The position numbers were made by a program, and so were the translations under genes. Below, piece after piece: positions 62,954 through 64,000 of a DNA stretch of 64,000 nt. A model generated the notes under the pieces. It did not search any database. It had not been told where the DNA came from and was given only the letters and a program-made list of their open reading frames with translations. Numbering within the stretch: the first letter of the stretch is position 1; every line of letters begins with the position of its first letter. The stretch is from an uncultured Burkholderiales bacterium. GTDB lineage: Bacteria > Pseudomonadota > Gammaproteobacteria > Burkholderiales > Burkholderiaceae_C. Location of the stretch: assembly GCA_903822825.1 (NCBI GenBank), contig CAIJQQ010000003.1:82526-146525 (forward strand), in the 5' to 3' direction.

Positions 62954-64000
62954 GCCTGATCTCCCGCTTCGTCGCTGCTGTCGTCATCAGGCGCATCGGG
63001 CAGCGGCACGATGTGGAGTCGCGCGGCCCATGCTTTCAAGGGTTCGTAAACCATCTGCGCGAGGCGCTCGAACTCGTGCGTATCCAGCAAGTCTTCCAAC
63101 GTGGGATAGGTGCGAGCCAGAGCAGGGTCTTTGTCTTTCGCTGCGATTTTGAATTCGCTGCCTTCGTAAATATCGGTCAGCGCATTTCTGTTGTCCTTTT
63201 CTTTTAGCCACTGCAAAGCAACATCCGGCGGCAGCGGCAGCGGCCAGCGCATGCCTTCGGCCCAGCTGGACAACAGTTCGTTCAATAGGGCACGCGCAAC
63301 TTCGGGATTTTGCTTTTGATCTTGCTCATGCACGCGCAGCACCGCATTGCGTCCCACCACAACGCACTGCACGGGTTGACCCATCGAAGCTGCAGCGAGC
63401 GACAACAGCCAGATGTCGATCAGTTTTTCGGCATAGGCGAACGGTTTTTTGGTCTTGAAACTGGCCAGATCGCTGGCACGCAAGTGCAAAGACATGTGAC
63501 CGCCCTCGCCCACCAACAGATTGCCCAAGGCGTCTTGCAGAGTGACCTCTTCATGAGGCAGGTCGATCAGCAGACGTTCGGCGAGATTGGGGTATTCCTC
63601 ACGCTCGCGCAACGCTGTGCCCAGCATGGCTTGCAAGCGGGCATTGAGTTTTTGCGCTTCGAGCGTGCCCACGCCCGCCAGCGGCAGAGCGCCGGCCTGG
63701 CGCAAGCGCTGCACCACCTGCTGCACATGCGCGGGCAGTGTGTCGGCATTCAATTCGACGGGCACATGCTGCAGTTCGTGGTCAAGCAGTTGGTACAAAT
63801 CCAGCCCGCCCAGACCAAAGAGTTCTTCGTCATGCAGCTCGCTGCGCTCGTCTTCCAGATGCACTTGCAGGCGTTCGCGAAAAAACGCGCCGACCGGCTT
63901 GCGCAGGAAGCGGGCCAGTTGGGCGAGCGAGATGATTGGGGCTTGCTCGTTGGCGGCCATGAGTGGCGGCAACAGCACAGGCCATCGCGGCGAGGGCGCC
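62950..64000 (-). CDS. recC: Exodeoxyribonuclease V subunit gamma (RecC), C-terminal part
   Basis: Partial: the open frame runs off the right edge. About 350 codons are present. Segment IISLAQLARFLRKPVGAFFRERLQVHLED ... LHDEELFGLGGLDLYQLLDHEL matches the RecC C-terminal region, which is a nuclease-like fold that recognises Chi. Near residues just before MAANEQAPIISL the frame runs through a REP-like copy at the window edge (63984-64000). The stop overlaps the recB start by 4 nt. Confidence 0.85.
   Translation of the reverse strand, partial: APSPRWPVLLPPLMAANEQAPIISLAQLARFLRKPVGAFFRERLQVHLEDERSELHDEELFGLGGLDLYQLLDHELQHVPVELNADTLPAHVQQVVQRLRQAGALPLAGVGTLEAQKLNARLQAMLGTALREREEYPNLAERLLIDLPHEEVTLQDALGNLLVGEGGHMSLHLRASDLASFKTKKPFAYAEKLIDIWLLSLAAASMGQPVQCVVVGRNAVLRVHEQDQKQNPEVARALLNELLSSWAEGMRWPLPLPPDVALQWLKEKDNRNALTDIYEGSEFKIAAKDKDPALARTYPTLEDLLDTHEFERLAQMVYEPLKAWAARLHIVPLPDAPDDDSSDEAGDQA
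63984..64000. repeat. REP-like unit (cut by the window edge) within recC
   Basis: ATCGCGGCGAGGGCGCC matches the first 17 bases of the unit at 37084. No stop is introduced in the recC frame (read as APSPRW). Confidence 0.7.

Noticed and set aside
59456..62959. 1,167-residue plus-strand open frame opposite recB
   Set aside because: It is an antisense shadow of recB in GC-rich DNA: His/Gln/Ala-rich, no motifs, while the minus frame has all RecB motifs.

Overview
The window looks like part of the chromosome of a betaproteobacterium in the order Burkholderiales, most likely a freshwater Comamonadaceae relative (Limnohabitans/Rhodoferax type). The grounds are the high GC content, a tandem pair of cyanophycin synthetases next to a DUF1854/ABC-transporter pair, TRAP and Bug-type solute-binding proteins, an IclR-type regulator beside pobA, and REP-like repeats. 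No database could be searched. Product names come from recognised motifs and family knowledge, and start sites come from reading the DNA.

Layout, left to right. (1) 1-9109: an MBL/beta-CASP hydrolase, then a cyanophycin cluster: DUF1854 protein and ABC exporter on the minus strand, divergent from two cyanophycin synthetase genes, the first of which has lost its Mur-ligase P-loop lysine. (2) 9101-14880, minus strand: electron-transfer flavoprotein etfB-etfA, acyl-CoA dehydrogenase, nitronate-monooxygenase-like protein and acyltransferase, with terminators between them. A regulatory region holding three separate dyads lies between etfB and a divergent TRAP transporter (15150-18020). (3) 18122-28854: mechanosensitive channel, enoyl-CoA hydratase, HDAC-like deacetylase, MltB, a Trp-rich small protein, a lipoprotein 5'-nucleotidase with a Sel1 protein, a methyltransferase, an SDR, a Nudix hydrolase and a lone Hpt protein. 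(4) 28882-43856: DusC, GNAT, a pair of c-type cytochromes, SDR, thiolase, pobR/pobA, CoA transferase, enoyl-CoA hydratase, NTF2-like protein, MFS, a large alpha/beta hydrolase and a Bug receptor. This block is rich in acyl-CoA and aromatic catabolism.

(5) 43984-49907 is accessory: a surface-adhesin-E-like protein, a MATE pump, a CX10C repeat protein, and then a decaying defence/toxin-antitoxin island. The island holds a BrnT toxin with an HTH antitoxin, a nonsense-mutated antidote gene, an Mrr-type restriction endonuclease, a 3' fragment resembling hsdR, and an AT-rich HNH nuclease gene broken by one in-frame stop and one frameshift. Its right edge abuts the stop codon of hrpA, and hrpA itself carries a one-base frameshift just before its DEAH box. 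(6) 53906-64000: argA, an aminotransferase, a small secreted protein, and recD-recB-recC (recC cut by the window edge). REP-like palindromes crowd this end. One REP pair is translated inside recD, and another copy lies inside the recC frame.

The features most worth a second look are the REP insertions in recBCD genes, the broken defence island, the stacked operators between etfB and the TRAP transporter, and an intrinsic terminator sitting inside the 5' end of an acyltransferase gene. I see no wholly new multi-gene system that I could defend. There are no tRNA or rRNA genes, CRISPR arrays or intact insertion sequences that I can recognise.
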